A DNA stretch of 64,000 nucleotides from Caldovatus sediminis (lineage in GTDB: Bacteria; Pseudomonadota; Alphaproteobacteria; Acetobacterales; Acetobacteraceae): positions 186,001-250,000 of the forward strand of contig NZ_BMKS01000006.1 of assembly GCF_014644455.1 (NCBI RefSeq), read 5' to 3'. The notes below the pieces were generated by a model, which saw only the letters and a program-made list of their open reading frames with translations, did no database searches and was not told the DNA's origin. The position numbers were made by a program, and so were the translations under genes. Shown in pieces: positions 1 through 7,701 of this stretch; position 1 is the stretch's first letter, and each line of letters opens with the position of its first letter.

Positions 1-504
1 CGGTCTGGCGCCCGAAGGATCACCAACCGGTCGGACACAACGGCGCGAGAGCCGGCCGCCGGCTCTCACCCCATGCGCTCCGCCACCCCGCCGGGCCGCC
101 TGCTGCGAGGACGCAGGTGACCGGGGGGCGGTCGGAAGGGCAGTAGCGCACGATCGCGCGACCCGGGCGCGGCCGGTGCCGCGCGGAGGTTCCCGTTCCC
201 CGGTCGGGGCCTCCGAACCGCTGTCCGGAGGGCGGCAGCCGCCGCTTCGGTCCGACGCCCGTCACGGCTCGCAACCCTGGCGACCGTCGCGCGGGCACGA
301 CCTGGCGGCCCCGTGGCGCCGACGCCGTGCCGTGCGAAGGGGCGGCGGAACGCCTCGGCGGACCAGGAGCGCCGGCGTGTCGCGCCGCCATGCGGCCCGG
401 GGCGACGCGCTCGGGGCGACCCGCGGCTGGCGCATCGTTCAGGCGCGGCGGGGCAGAGCGACGCCGACCGGCGCCCCTCGCCTCGCGCGGGCGCGCCATC
501 ACCA
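1..504. other. Intergenic stretch, no supported gene
   Basis: No reading frame here resembles a known protein; the open frames give low-complexity Arg/Pro/Ala/Gly translations typical of GC-rich non-coding DNA. The only clear structure is a perfect inverted repeat at 47-67 (9-bp arms, 3-base loop), which could be a transcript end for a gene to the left of the window. Confidence 0.4.
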
Positions 505-529
505 CGGCCGGGTCGCCCGGGCCCGGCCG
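505..529 (-). terminator. Hairpin downstream of the ABC binding protein gene
   Basis: An 8-bp perfect GC stem (505-512 with 522-529) around a 9-base loop lies 6 bases past the stop codon of the minus-strand binding-protein gene. There is no T-tract, so this is either a GC-rich factor-independent terminator or an mRNA-stabilising hairpin. Confidence 0.45.
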
Positions 530-535
530 CCGTTC

Positions 536-2134
536 CTATCCGCGCCGGACCGCGTGGGGCAGGAAGGCGCCGTTGTAGTAGGGGGTCACCGAGAGCGGCC
601 GGCGCGCCGCATAGACGTAGGCGGGATGGTAGATCATGTGGATGATCGCGTCCTCGCCGATCGCGATCTCGGCGGCGCGGGCCAGCAGCGCGTTCCGCCT
701 GGCGTCGTCCATCGTGGTCAGCGCCTCGGCGACCAGCGCGTCGGCGCGCGGGCTGGAGTGGCGCGTGCGGTTGGCGGTGCCGAGCCCGCGGTCGCGGTCG
801 TAGGTGTGCACCAGCGCCCGATAGGCGTAGCTGACGTTGTCGGCGCCGTACTGCGCCGCCATCAGGCTGAAGGCCTGGCGCGCCGCCTGCGGGAAGTAGG
901 CGGCGTTGGGCAGGGTCACGACCTCCGTCCGGACGCCGACCCGCGTCCAGAACTGCGCGATCGCCTGCGCCACCTTCTCGTCGTTCGGGTAGCGGTCGTT
1001 GGTGGCGTGCAGCGTCGCCCGGAAGCCGTTCGGGTAGCCGGCCTCGGCCAGCAGGCGGCGGGCCCGCTCCGGGTCGTAGGGCGCGACGCCGAGCGCGGCC
1101 GAGGTGCCGGGCGTGCCGGGCGGCAGCAGGTTGGAGGCCACCGTCGCGGCGCCCTCCATCACCCGGTCGACGATCGCGGCGCGGTTGATGGCGTAGGAGA
1201 GCGCCTGCCGCACCCGCACGTCCTTGAGCGGATTGCGCGTCATCGGCTGGCCGTTGGCGTCGCGGATGTGCGGCGTGACGTCGCGGTCCATGTCCATCGC
1301 CACGTACATCACGCGCATGCCGGCAGTCTGCGTGACGGTCAGCGCCTCGTCGCGCCGCAGCCGCGCGATGTCCTGCACCGTCACCTCGTCGATCGCCTGC
1401 ACGTCGCCGGCGAGCAGCGCGGCCACCCGGCTGGCGTCGGAGGGGATCACCCGGAACTGCGCCTCCTCGAAGGCGGGCGCCGGCCCGAACCAGTGCGGGT
1501 TGCGCCGCATGGCGACGAACTCGCCGAAGCGGTAGTCGCTCAGCGTATAGGGGCCGGAGAAGATCCGGACGCGGCCCGCGTTGAAGTCGGCGGTCCTCAG
1601 CTCCTCGCCCAGCGCCCTGGAGATGACCGCGATCTCGGCCATGTCCTCGGCCATGAACGGATAGGGCTCGGCGGTGTGCAGGTGGAGCGTCCCGGCGTCC
1701 TTCACCTCGACGCGGGTGATGGCGCGGACGAAGATGTGGTAGGCGCCGGCCGAGCCCTCGATCCGCGGCACGCGCCGCAGGCTGAAGGCCACGTCCTCGG
1801 CGGTGAGCGGGCTGCCGTCGCTGAACCGCGCGCCGGGGCGCAGCCGGAATTCCCAGACGCGCCCGTCGCCGATCGGCCGCCAGCTCTCGGCGACGCCGGG
1901 CTCGGCCTTGCCCTCGGGCGACATGCCGACGAGCCGGGCGTGCAGCGCGCGCAGCAGGTTCTGCTCGCCGGCCAGCCGGAAGTGCGGGTCCATGGAGGTC
2001 GGGCTGAGCTTGATCCCGGCCCGCAGCGTGCCGCCGGCGGCATCGGCCTGCGCCCGCGCCACCAGGGGGCGCGCGCCTACCGCGGCGGCAAGGGTCGTGG
2101 CGCCGAGCGCCCTGAGGAACTCCGCCCGTTTCAT
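536..2134 (-). CDS. ABC transporter substrate-binding protein, family 5 (peptide/oligopeptide type)
   Basis: A 532-residue exported solute-binding protein of the SBP_bac_5 family (DppA/OppA/NikA-like), which delivers peptides, nickel chelates or opine-like compounds to an inner-membrane ABC permease. The N-terminus has a KR pair, a hydrophobic Ala/Leu core and an ARAQA-type cleavage region near residue 30. The usual lobe features follow: a conserved WEFRLRPGARFSDGSPLTA segment near residue 95 and a late ALSYAINRAAIVDRV segment typical of the family. Length fits the family (500-550). No permease or ATPase genes lie beside it; its neighbours are a thioesterase and an IclR regulator in the same orientation, so the cognate transporter, if any, is outside the window to the left or elsewhere. 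The substrate cannot be predicted. Confidence 0.9.
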   Translation of the reverse strand: MKRAEFLRALGATTLAAAVGARPLVARAQADAAGGTLRAGIKLSPTSMDPHFRLAGEQNLLRALHARLVGMSPEGKAEPGVAESWRPIGDGRVWEFRLRPGARFSDGSPLTAEDVAFSLRRVPRIEGSAGAYHIFVRAITRVEVKDAGTLHLHTAEPYPFMAEDMAEIAVISRALGEELRTADFNAGRVRIFSGPYTLSDYRFGEFVAMRRNPHWFGPAPAFEEAQFRVIPSDASRVAALLAGDVQAIDEVTVQDIARLRRDEALTVTQTAGMRVMYVAMDMDRDVTPHIRDANGQPMTRNPLKDVRVRQALSYAINRAAIVDRVMEGAATVASNLLPPGTPGTSAALGVAPYDPERARRLLAEAGYPNGFRATLHATNDRYPNDEKVAQAIAQFWTRVGVRTEVVTLPNAAYFPQAARQAFSLMAAQYGADNVSYAYRALVHTYDRDRGLGTANRTRHSSPRADALVAEALTTMDDARRNALLARAAEIAIGEDAIIHMIYHPAYVYAARRPLSVTPYYNGAFLPHAVRRG

Positions 2135-2360
2135 GCGCCGCGTCCCTTTCCTCCGATGGCGGGCACGCGATCTTCCGCGCCGCCGGCGCGCCTTGCAAGC
2201 GCGGCGGGCGGCGGCGTCGGCCGCGGGCGGCGCCGCGCCCCCGCCGGGGCGCCGGATCGCCGGGGCACGGCGGGCCGGCCGGGCCGGATCCCGCCCGGTT
2301 CCCGGCGATCGCCCGGAAGCCGATCGCGGCCCGTGTCGCGGCGACGGAGCCGAGCCCCTC

Positions 2361-2825
2361 CTACCGGACGGCGGCGCTGCCCGAAGCCGCCGGCGCCCTC
2401 AGGAGCTTCCAGGTGGAGGTCGCGAAGGCGACCAGCGTGCCCTCGGCGTCGCGCGCCTCCGCCCGCAGGAACCAGGTGCCGCCGCGGCGCAATGCCTCGC
2501 CGCGGCAGACCACGCGGCCGCCGCGGACCGGCGCCAGGTACTGGACCTTCATCTCCAGCGTCGTGCCCGGCCCGCCGGCCTGGCGGTTGAGCAGGTGCCC
2601 CATGGCGATGTCGAGCGCCGTGGCGAGGACGCCGCCGTGCAGCGTGCCCTGGGGGTTGAACAGGAAGTCCGCGGCGTCGAAGGCGACCTCGCAGGCCTCG
2701 CCGGGGTAGGTGACCTCCAGGCCGAGGAGCCGGGCGAGGAAGAAGTCGCCGAAGGTCTCGCGCGTGCCGGCGGCGGCGCGCTCGAAGGCGGCGCGCGCCT
2801 TCGTCTGGTCAATGCGGCGATCCAT
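2361..2825 (-). CDS. PaaI-family hotdog thioesterase
   Basis: A 154-residue single-hotdog protein of the PaaI/YbgC thioesterase type, which hydrolyses acyl-CoA or aryl-CoA thioesters in the cytoplasm. The hallmark segment is NPQGTLHGGVLATALDIAMGH in the middle of the protein (HGG plus a downstream acidic residue in the hotdog helix), followed by the strand containing APVRGG and a C-terminal ATSTWKLL strand. I place the start at the ATG at 2825, which has GAGAGGA 5 bases upstream; an upstream in-frame start at 2861 adds 12 Arg-rich residues and lacks a comparable site. It lies between the binding protein and iclR and could be proofreading CoA esters made by the divergent catabolic genes, but this is inference. 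Confidence 0.85.
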   Translation of the reverse strand: MDRRIDQTKARAAFERAAAGTRETFGDFFLARLLGLEVTYPGEACEVAFDAADFLFNPQGTLHGGVLATALDIAMGHLLNRQAGGPGTTLEMKVQYLAPVRGGRVVCRGEALRRGGTWFLRAEARDAEGTLVAFATSTWKLLRAPAASGSAAVR

Positions 2826-2994
2826 CGGGTCCTCTCGAGCGGTGCGAAAGCGTCGGCGCACGGGCGGCCCGTGCGCGGGCCGAGGCGCGCATCATGCAGG
2901 CATCGCGTGCGCGGCGACACCGTCGCCGCGCCATCGGCGGCCTGGCCGGGGCCCACCCGGGAGCGGCCGCCCCGCGCCGCGGCGCCGGCCCGCG

Positions 2995-3849
2995 TCATGC
3001 GCCGCGCAGCCGGCGCGAAAGGTCGCCCGCCAGCGCCTTGAGCTCTTCGCCGAGCCTGGCGTAGCCGATCCGGCGCAGCTGCTCGCTCACGCCGACGACG
3101 ACCAGCGCGTGCGAGACCGGGCCGCGCAGCGCGACCGGTGCTGCGATCACCGTCACGCCCGCGATGTAGCGGCCCTCGTCCACGGCGTAGCCCGCGGCCC
3201 GCGCGGCCTCGACGTCGGCGCGCCATTGCGCCGGGCTCGGCGGATCGTCCCAGCGCAGCGCACGGAAGCGCCGCTCGATCTCCGGCCAGGGATGGCCGCC
3301 GAAGGCGGCGATGCAGCGGCCGGTGGCGCTGATCAGCGCCGGGTAGCGGCTGCCCACGTCCACCTGCAGGCGGAGCGCCTGGCCCGGCCGCGCCAGGGCG
3401 ACCACCACGATGTGCTCGAGACCGCTCGCCTCGACGCCGATTGCGGTGACCCCGTGCCGGGAGGCGATCGCGTCGAGGATCGGCTGGGCGAGGTTCGCGA
3501 AGCCGTCGTGCCGCAGCATCCCGCGGGCGAGCGAGACGACCCCGCTGGCGAGCCGGTAGCGCTTCGTCTCCGGGTCGAAGGAGACGAGTTCCTCCGCGGC
3601 GAGCGCCCGCAGGATGTGCAGGCAGGTGCTGGGCACCAGCCCGAGGGCGCGCGCGACGGCGTGAACGCCGAGCGGCGTGCCGCTGCGCGACAGCAGCCGG
3701 AGGATCGCGACCGCGCGCGTTACGGCCGGCACGGCGCGGATCGCGGCGGCCGTGGAAGGCCGCGCGGCCGCCGCCGCGGCGCGCGCCGGCGGCGCCTCCG
3801 TCCGGCGTGCGGCATGCGGTGCGGGGTCGCTGCGGTCTCTCGCGCTCAT
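2995..3849 (-). CDS. IclR-family transcriptional regulator
   Basis: A 284-residue regulator with an N-terminal winged helix-turn-helix (about residues 40-100; recognition region VPSTCLHILRALAAEELVSF) and a C-terminal IclR effector domain (GRYIAGVTVIAAPVALRG, ALVVVGVSEQLRRIG). About 35 disordered Ala/Arg/Pro residues precede the HTH. IclR proteins repress or activate catabolic operons in response to aromatic or organic acids. The gene is divergent from the acyl-CoA ligase operon at 3939, making that operon the likely target. The start at 3849 (MSARDR) directly follows a strong promoter with no room for a ribosome binding site, suggesting a leaderless mRNA; the frame continues upstream to 3924, but those codons lie over promoter sequence. 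Confidence 0.92.
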   Translation of the reverse strand: MSARDRSDPAPHAARRTEAPPARAAAAAARPSTAAAIRAVPAVTRAVAILRLLSRSGTPLGVHAVARALGLVPSTCLHILRALAAEELVSFDPETKRYRLASGVVSLARGMLRHDGFANLAQPILDAIASRHGVTAIGVEASGLEHIVVVALARPGQALRLQVDVGSRYPALISATGRCIAAFGGHPWPEIERRFRALRWDDPPSPAQWRADVEAARAAGYAVDEGRYIAGVTVIAAPVALRGPVSHALVVVGVSEQLRRIGYARLGEELKALAGDLSRRLRGA

Positions 3850-3866
3850 GTTGTCTATATACAACA
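3849..3866. promoter_or_regulatory. Inverted repeat, probable IclR operator
   Basis: Perfect dyad TGTTGT (3849-3854), spacer CTATAT, ACAACA (3861-3866). It covers the -10 box of the iclR promoter and touches the iclR start codon, so binding would block iclR transcription (autorepression). A further ACAACA half-site lies at 3881-3886, over the -35 region of both divergent promoters. Confidence 0.6.
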
Positions 3867-3884
3867 AAACGATGCATTTGACAA
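3856..3884 (-). promoter_or_regulatory. iclR promoter (sigma-70 type, leaderless)
   Basis: On the minus strand: -35 TTGTCA (3884-3879), 17-base spacer, -10 TATATA (3861-3856). The predicted transcription start falls at about 3849, the first base of the iclR ATG. Confidence 0.65.
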
Positions 3885-3905
3885 CATCTCGGCCATCCTT
3901 AGGAT
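3878..3905 (+). promoter_or_regulatory. Divergent promoter of the acyl-CoA ligase operon
   Basis: Perfect -35 TTGACA (3878-3883), 16-base spacer and a weak -10 TAGGAT (3900-3905). The -35 box overlaps the -35 box of the iclR promoter on the other strand, so the two promoters probably compete and share control by IclR. The first gene starts at 3939 with GAGG 4 bases upstream. Confidence 0.5.
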
Positions 3906-3938
3906 CGCCCGAGGGCAGCCGCACCGCGTCGAGGTCCG

Positions 3939-5513
3939 ATGGCGAAGCTCACCGACAGCAGCGACTACGCCTTCGCGCAGGCGAATTTCTCCCCGGAGCG
4001 GCTGTGGGAGTTCTTCGACGGCGACCGCGCCTCGCTGAACATCGCCCATGAGTGCGTCGACCGCCACGCGGCGGGCGACGGCGACCGCATCGCAATTCGC
4101 ATCGCCCACGCCGACGGCCGCGACGAGGCCCTCACCTTCCGCGCCGTCGCCGAGGCCTCCTCGCGCTTCGCCCACTGGCTCGCGGCGCGCGGCGTCGCGC
4201 GCGGCGACCGCGTGGCGGTGATGCTGGAGCCGTCGCTCCCCTTCTACGCCGCGCTGTTCGGCGCGATGAAGCGCGGCGCCGTCGCGGTGCCGCTGTTCAC
4301 CCTGTTCGGCCCCGAGGGCGTGCGCCTGCGCGTCGCCGACTGCGCGCCGAGGCTGCTGCTCGCCGGCGCGGAGAAGGCGGCGGAGCTGGCGGGCGGCATG
4401 CCGGGCCTCGAGACGGTCGTCGCCGACGCGGCGCTGATGGCCGCGCTGGAGCGCTTCCCCGCGACCTGGCGCGCCGACACGCGCCCCGAGGACATGGCGC
4501 TGTTCCAGTACACCTCGGGCACGACGCGCGAGCTGCCGGAGGCGGTGAGGCACACCCACCGCGCCATCGTCGTGCTGATGGCCGCGGCGCTCTACGGCAC
4601 CGGCGTCCGGCCCGGCGACGTGTTCTTCTGCCCCTCCTCGCCGGCCTGGGGGCACGGGCTCGCGCACGGCACCCTGGCGCCGCTCGCGCTCGGTGTGACG
4701 ACCGGGACCTGCGCCGGGAAGTTCGATCCGGTGCGGCTGATGCGGGCGCTGCAGGACTACGGCGTCACCAACCTCTCCGCCGCCGCGACGCACTACCGGA
4801 TGATGCGCACCTGCGGCCGCGCCGGCGAGTTCCGCTTCGCGATCCGCAAGCTCTCCTTCACCGGCGAGCCGATGGACGGCGAGACCGCGCGCTTCGTCGA
4901 GGCGACCTTCGGCGTCCCCGCCTGCAGCATGTACGGCACGACCGAGGTCGGGGTGATCCTGGTGAACTACCCGGGGGCGACCGACTTCGCCGTGAAGCCG
5001 GGCTCGCTCGGCAAGCCGGTGCCGGGCCTCCGGGTGGAGGTGCAGCGCCCCGACGGCATGCCCTGCGCGCCCGGCGAGGTCGGCGAGATCAAGGTGCTGC
5101 GTCGCGGCGCCTGGGTGCCCACCAAGGATCTCGGGCGTGTGGACGAGGACGGCCACTTCTGGCACGCGGGGCGCGCGGACGACGTGATCATCTCCGCCGG
5201 CTGGACGATGAGCCCGGTCGAGATCGAGGACGTGCTGCTGAAGCACCCCGACGTGAAGGAGGCCGCCGCGATCGGCGTGCCCGATCCGGTGCGCGGGCAG
5301 GTGGTCAAGGCCTTCGTCGTCAGCCGCGGCCGCGCCGGCGACGAGGAATTCGCCCGCGCGCTGCAGGACTTCACCCGCGAGCGCCTCAGCCGGCACGAGT
5401 ATCCCCGCCAGGTCGCCTTCGTGGCGGAGCTGCCGAAGACCCCGGCGGGCAAGATCAACCGCAAGGCGCTGCGCGAGGCCGAGGCCGCCGCCGCAGCGGC
5501 CGCGACCGCCTGA
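3939..5513 (+). CDS. AMP-dependent acyl-CoA synthetase
   Basis: A 524-residue ANL-superfamily ligase that activates a carboxylic acid to acyl-AMP and then acyl-CoA. Motifs: the phosphate loop YTSGTTRELPEAV (near residue 190), MYGTTE (near 330), the hinge DLGRVDEDGHFWHAGRADDVI (near 400) and the catalytic lysine of the C-terminal lid in KTPAGKINRKALRE. The phosphate loop reads TSGTTREL rather than the commoner TSGTTGxPK, as in a branch of benzoate/2-hydroxyacid-like ligases. It starts the plus-strand operon: a 25-base gap separates it from the hotdog dehydratase, and a CoA-transferase follows further on. The substrate is unknown; the context suggests an aryl or branched organic acid taken up with the help of the Bug protein. 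Confidence 0.9.
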   Translation: MAKLTDSSDYAFAQANFSPERLWEFFDGDRASLNIAHECVDRHAAGDGDRIAIRIAHADGRDEALTFRAVAEASSRFAHWLAARGVARGDRVAVMLEPSLPFYAALFGAMKRGAVAVPLFTLFGPEGVRLRVADCAPRLLLAGAEKAAELAGGMPGLETVVADAALMAALERFPATWRADTRPEDMALFQYTSGTTRELPEAVRHTHRAIVVLMAAALYGTGVRPGDVFFCPSSPAWGHGLAHGTLAPLALGVTTGTCAGKFDPVRLMRALQDYGVTNLSAAATHYRMMRTCGRAGEFRFAIRKLSFTGEPMDGETARFVEATFGVPACSMYGTTEVGVILVNYPGATDFAVKPGSLGKPVPGLRVEVQRPDGMPCAPGEVGEIKVLRRGAWVPTKDLGRVDEDGHFWHAGRADDVIISAGWTMSPVEIEDVLLKHPDVKEAAAIGVPDPVRGQVVKAFVVSRGRAGDEEFARALQDFTRERLSRHEYPRQVAFVAELPKTPAGKINRKALREAEAAAAAAATA

Positions 5514-5538
5514 ACCGAGCCACGAGGACCGACCGCCG

Positions 5539-6699
5539 ATGTCCGCCGCCGCCAGCGCCGCCGCACCCGGCACCCGCCTGTTCCCGCGCATCACCGACGA
5601 GGCGCTCGACGCGCTGCGCGCGCGCATCGGCAGGCGCATCGAGAACTCGATCGAGCCCTGGTGCCACGAGGCGACGCGCGACAACATCCGCCACTACGCC
5701 CACGGCATCGGCGACGACAACCCGCTCTGGTGCGACCCCGACTACGCGGCGCGGAGCGCCTTGGGCGGCATCGTCGCGCTGCCGAGCTTCCTGTTCGCCA
5801 CCAGCCGCATCGTCTCCGGCTACGTCGGCGGCCTGCCGGGCGTGCACGCCATGTGGGCCGGCGCCGACTGGACCTGGCACCGCTGGGTCCGGCGCAACGA
5901 GACGATCACCACCGAGGCCTGGCTGAAGGAGCTGGTCGAGCACCGGACGAGCTTCGCCGGCCGCTCCATCCAGCAGGTCTACCACGTGCGCTTCTTCGGC
6001 GACGGCGGCGACCTCGTCGCCGAGGCCGACAGCTGGTGCTTCCGCACCGACCGCGACGCCGCGCGGGAGGAGGGCACCAAGTACCGCGAGCTGAGGCGCA
6101 AGCCGCCGCGCCGCTACACCGAGGAGGAGCTGGCCCGCGTCTGGCGCCTCTACGCGGAGGAGCGCCCGCGCGGCGCGACGCCGCGCTACTTCGAGGACGT
6201 GCAGGTCGGGGATGCGCTGCCCACCATGCCGAAGGGGCCGATGACGGTGACCGGCTTCATCGCCTTCGCGCAGGGCTGGGGCGGGCTCTACATCCGCGCC
6301 AACCGCCTCGCCTGGAAGCAGATCCAGGCCCATCCCGGCCTCGGCATCCCGAACCGCTTCGGCATCCCCGACTGCCCGGAGCGCGTGCACTGGGAGCCGG
6401 AGATGGCGCATCTCGTCGGCGCCCCCGGGGCCTACGACTACGGGCCGGAGCGCTGCTCCTGGCTGACCCACCAGCTCACCGACTGGATGGGCGACACCGG
6501 CTTCCTGGTGCGCGCGACCTGCAGGCTGCGCCGCCACAACCCGGAGGGCGACCTGCTGTTCATAGACGGCAGGGTGACGGGCAAGCGCGTCGAGAACGGC
6601 CGCCACCTGGTCGAGATCGCGCAGGAGGCGCGCAACCAGGACGGCGAGCTTTCCGCCGTCGGCACCGGCCTCGTCGCGCTGCCCTCGCGCGCCGGCTAG
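5539..6699 (+). CDS. MaoC-like acyl-CoA dehydratase with tandem hotdog domains
   Basis: A 386-residue protein with an N-terminal FAS1-like dehydratase hotdog (about residues 10-170; the segment RDNIRHYAHGIGDDNPLWCD is characteristic) and a second hotdog unit in the C-terminal half (ITGF-like strand TVTGFIAFAQGWG, then LTHQLTDWMGDTGFL). The HxxGxxN-type hydratase motif typical of MaoC is present only in part (HYAHGIGDDNPLW). Expected role: hydration or dehydration of an enoyl- or hydroxyacyl-CoA in the pathway opened by the ligase upstream. It sits between the ligase and the Bug protein in the same operon. Confidence 0.82.
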   Translation: MSAAASAAAPGTRLFPRITDEALDALRARIGRRIENSIEPWCHEATRDNIRHYAHGIGDDNPLWCDPDYAARSALGGIVALPSFLFATSRIVSGYVGGLPGVHAMWAGADWTWHRWVRRNETITTEAWLKELVEHRTSFAGRSIQQVYHVRFFGDGGDLVAEADSWCFRTDRDAAREEGTKYRELRRKPPRRYTEEELARVWRLYAEERPRGATPRYFEDVQVGDALPTMPKGPMTVTGFIAFAQGWGGLYIRANRLAWKQIQAHPGLGIPNRFGIPDCPERVHWEPEMAHLVGAPGAYDYGPERCSWLTHQLTDWMGDTGFLVRATCRLRRHNPEGDLLFIDGRVTGKRVENGRHLVEIAQEARNQDGELSAVGTGLVALPSRAG

Positions 6700-6731
6700 C
6701 AGCGACGACAAGGATAAAGGAGGACCGTCCC

Positions 6732-7697
6732 ATGAAGCGCAGAAGCATCCTCGCGCTGCCGCTCGCCGGCGCGGCGGCGGCGCTGGCCAGGCCCGCCCCG
6801 GCGCAGTCCTGGCCGACGCGCCCGGTGCGCATCGTCGTGCCCTATCCCGCGGGCCAGGGCACCGACATCTTCGGCCGCCGCTTCGCCGAGTTCTACCAGC
6901 GCCGCTTCAACCAGCCCTTCGTGGTGGAGAACCGCGCCGGCGCCGGCGGCAACATCGGCTCCGCGCTGGTCGCGCGGGCGGAGCCCGACGGCCACACCCT
7001 GCTCTGGGGCACCAACGCCACCCACGCGGCGAACGAGTTCATGTTCCCCTCGCTCGGCTTCGATCCGGTGAACGACTTCGCGCCGATCGCCGCCATCCTC
7101 AGCCTCGGCATGGTGCTCTACACCAGGCAGGACTCGCCGGTGGGGTCGCTCGCCGATCTGCTCTCCGCCGCGCGCGCCCGGCCGGGCGAGGTCTCGGTCG
7201 GCGTGCCGAGCACCACGGCGCGGGTGGTGACGGAGATGCTGCGCCAGGCCGCCGGCGTCCAGCTCCAGCAGGTGCCCTACAACGGCAGCGGCCAGGCGCT
7301 GACCGGCGCGCTGCGCGGGGACGTGCTGGCGGTGATGGACACGATCGCCGCCTCCCTCGGCGCGATCCGCGGCAATCAGGTGCGGCCGCTCGGCGTCTCG
7401 CTCGGCAGGCGCTCGGAATCCGTGCCGCAGGTGCCGACCTTCGGCGAGCAGGGCGTGGACGTGGAGGCCACCGCCTGGAACGCCTTCTACGCCCCGAAGG
7501 GCACGCCGGCCGGGATCGTGCGGGCGCTGAACGAGGCCTCCAACGCGGCGCTGGCCGATCCGGAGCTGCGCGCCTTCGTGGTGAACGGCGGCGCCGAGCC
7601 GCTCGGCGGCACGCCCGAGGACCTCGCCGCGCTGATGCGCAGGGACCGCGCGAAGTGGCAGCCGGTGATCGCGAGCCTCGGGCTCCGGGCCCAGTAG
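6732..7697 (+). CDS. Tripartite tricarboxylate transporter substrate-binding protein (Bug/TctC family)
   Basis: A 321-residue periplasmic binding protein of the Bug family. It has a short RR-containing signal peptide (MKRRSILALPLAGAAAALA), the family opening PTRPVRIVVPYPAG, the ENRAGAGGNIGS loop and the late PLGVS...VPTFGEQG segment. The start is fixed by an excellent AAAGGAGG site at 6716-6723, 8 bases before the ATG. No TctA/TctB genes lie next to it; such orphan Bug proteins are common in Acetobacteraceae and Burkholderiales and may use a shared permease or act as sensors. Only 4 bases separate it from the CoA-transferase, so the ligand is probably the substrate of this operon. Confidence 0.92.
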   Translation: MKRRSILALPLAGAAAALARPAPAQSWPTRPVRIVVPYPAGQGTDIFGRRFAEFYQRRFNQPFVVENRAGAGGNIGSALVARAEPDGHTLLWGTNATHAANEFMFPSLGFDPVNDFAPIAAILSLGMVLYTRQDSPVGSLADLLSAARARPGEVSVGVPSTTARVVTEMLRQAAGVQLQQVPYNGSGQALTGALRGDVLAVMDTIAASLGAIRGNQVRPLGVSLGRRSESVPQVPTFGEQGVDVEATAWNAFYAPKGTPAGIVRALNEASNAALADPELRAFVVNGGAEPLGGTPEDLAALMRRDRAKWQPVIASLGLRAQ

Positions 7698-7701
7698 CGC
7701 G

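Noticed and set aside
20-505. Open frames on both strands at the left edge
   Set aside because: Their translations are Arg/Pro/Gly-rich without any family motif and overlap one another; the hairpins at 47-67 and 505-529 fit non-coding DNA better.
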